Positions 5,609-6,178 of a stretch of 6,178 bases of DNA are shown in pieces (position 1 is the stretch's first letter; the number at the start of each line of letters is the position of its first letter). The stretch covers positions 1-6,178 of the forward strand of contig JASLAV010000513.1 in assembly GCA_030146905.1 (NCBI GenBank), given 5' to 3'. The notes beneath the pieces were generated by a model that worked only from the letters and a program-made list of their open reading frames with translations, was not told the DNA's origin and searched no databases. Origin of the DNA: Lentzea sp. (lineage in GTDB: Bacteria; Actinomycetota; Actinomycetes; Mycobacteriales; Pseudonocardiaceae). A program made the position numbers and the translations under genes.

Positions 5609-6178
5609 GCCGCCACCACCGTTCCGGCCGCCGCCAGCACCGCGAAGTACGCGACGTGGCCGAGCATGCCCCAGCCGACGACGCCCAGCGTGAGGCCCCG
5701 CATGAGCTCGATGGCGTGGTACAGCGGCGTCCACATCACCACGGTCTGCAGCCAGCCCGGGTAGACCGACAGCGGGTAGAACGTCGTCGAGAACAGGAAC
5801 AGCGGCAGCACCGCGAGCTGCACCAGGTCGAAGTCCTGCCACGACCGCATGAAGGTCGTCGCCGCCATGCCCACCGCCGCGAACGCGAACGCCACCAGCA
5901 GCGCCGCCGGCAAGGCGAGCAACGCCCACGGCGAGAAGATCAGGCCCATCCCCAGCATGACCGCCAGGAACCCCGCCGAGTACAGGCCGCCGCGCAGCAG
6001 CGCCCACGTGATCTCGCCGATCGCGATGTCCATCGGCCCCATCGGGGTCGTGAGCATCGCGTCGTAGAGCTTCACGTACTTGAACTTGAAGAAGACGTTG
6101 AACGTCGCGTCGAACACGGCCCCGTTCATCGCGCTGGCCGCGAGCAGCGCGGGCGCCACGAACGCCGCGTAGCTGATC
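5578..6178 (-). CDS. ABC-2 type transporter permease, DrrB/NodJ-like (5' end outside window)
   Basis: C-terminal 199 residues of a membrane permease; the N-terminus lies beyond the right edge and the frame is open to the last base. Numbering from the first full codon (6175-6177): hydrophobic helix about 3-22, the amphipathic stretch KFKYVKLYDAML (31-42), GEITWALLRGGLYSAG (54-69) with helices about 58-80 and 84-108, a helix about 118-136, the family-typical PLSVYPGWLQ...PLYHAIELMRGL (135-162), a last helix about 166-188, and basic tail ARRLGKLLLD. This pattern is characteristic of the ABC2 membrane family used for drug or polysaccharide/lipid export; the partner ATPase gene should lie just upstream, beyond the edge. 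An internal GTG at 6159 is not taken as the start because conserved-looking coding continues before it (ISYAAF). The substrate cannot be told from this fragment. Confidence 0.9.
   Translation of the reverse strand, partial: ISYAAFVAPALLAASAMNGAVFDATFNVFFKFKYVKLYDAMLTTPMGPMDIAIGEITWALLRGGLYSAGFLAVMLGMGLIFSPWALLALPAALLVAFAFAAVGMAATTFMRSWQDFDLVQLAVLPLFLFSTTFYPLSVYPGWLQTVVMWTPLYHAIELMRGLTLGVVGWGMLGHVAYFAVLAAAGTVVAARRLGKLLLD

Noticed and set aside
5578..6159. Complete 193-residue permease starting at the GTG at 6159
   Set aside because: Coding continues upstream in frame with a hydrophobic, family-like sequence to the window edge, and ABC-2 permeases are usually about 250 or more residues. The gene is truncated by the window.

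Overview
The window is GC-rich, with strong G/C bias at third codon positions and long spurious reading frames opposite the real genes. The protein sequences look like those of a filamentous actinomycete, probably Pseudonocardiaceae (Lentzea, Saccharothrix or Amycolatopsis type). That placement rests on recalled protein similarity, not on a search.

Layout, left to right. (1) Positions 1-1144, minus strand: the first ~381 codons of a B12-binding-domain/radical SAM protein of the TIGR03960 type, cut by the left window edge. (2) Positions 1145-1227: a short gap with two strong inverted repeats, one a good terminator candidate for the next gene. (3) Positions 1228-1671, minus strand: a small secreted protein with a signal peptide and a DUF2690-like mature part. 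(4) Positions 1672-1814: a 143-bp divergent promoter region with two palindromes, a 21-bp near-perfect one and a 20-bp perfect one. (5) Positions 1815-5576, plus strand: a 1253-residue protein combining an XRE-type helix-turn-helix, an nSTAND1-type P-loop NTPase, one transmembrane segment and 14 WD40-like blades. (6) Positions 5578-6178, minus strand: the C-terminal ~199 residues of an ABC-2 type (DrrB/NodJ-like) permease, cut by the right edge. It converges on the STAND gene with one base between the stop codons, and an inverted repeat spans the junction.

The radical SAM gene and the ABC permease look like ordinary chromosomal genes. The centre is the interesting part: a membrane-anchored HTH-STAND-WD40 sensor divergently paired with a secreted DUF2690 protein, sharing a short control region with two operator-like palindromes. 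A plausible but unproven model is a signalling or conflict-sensing unit in which the STAND protein binds DNA through its HTH, controls itself and/or the secreted neighbour, and senses a signal with its WD40 region. No RNA genes, CRISPR arrays, insertion sequences or integrase/attachment sites were seen.
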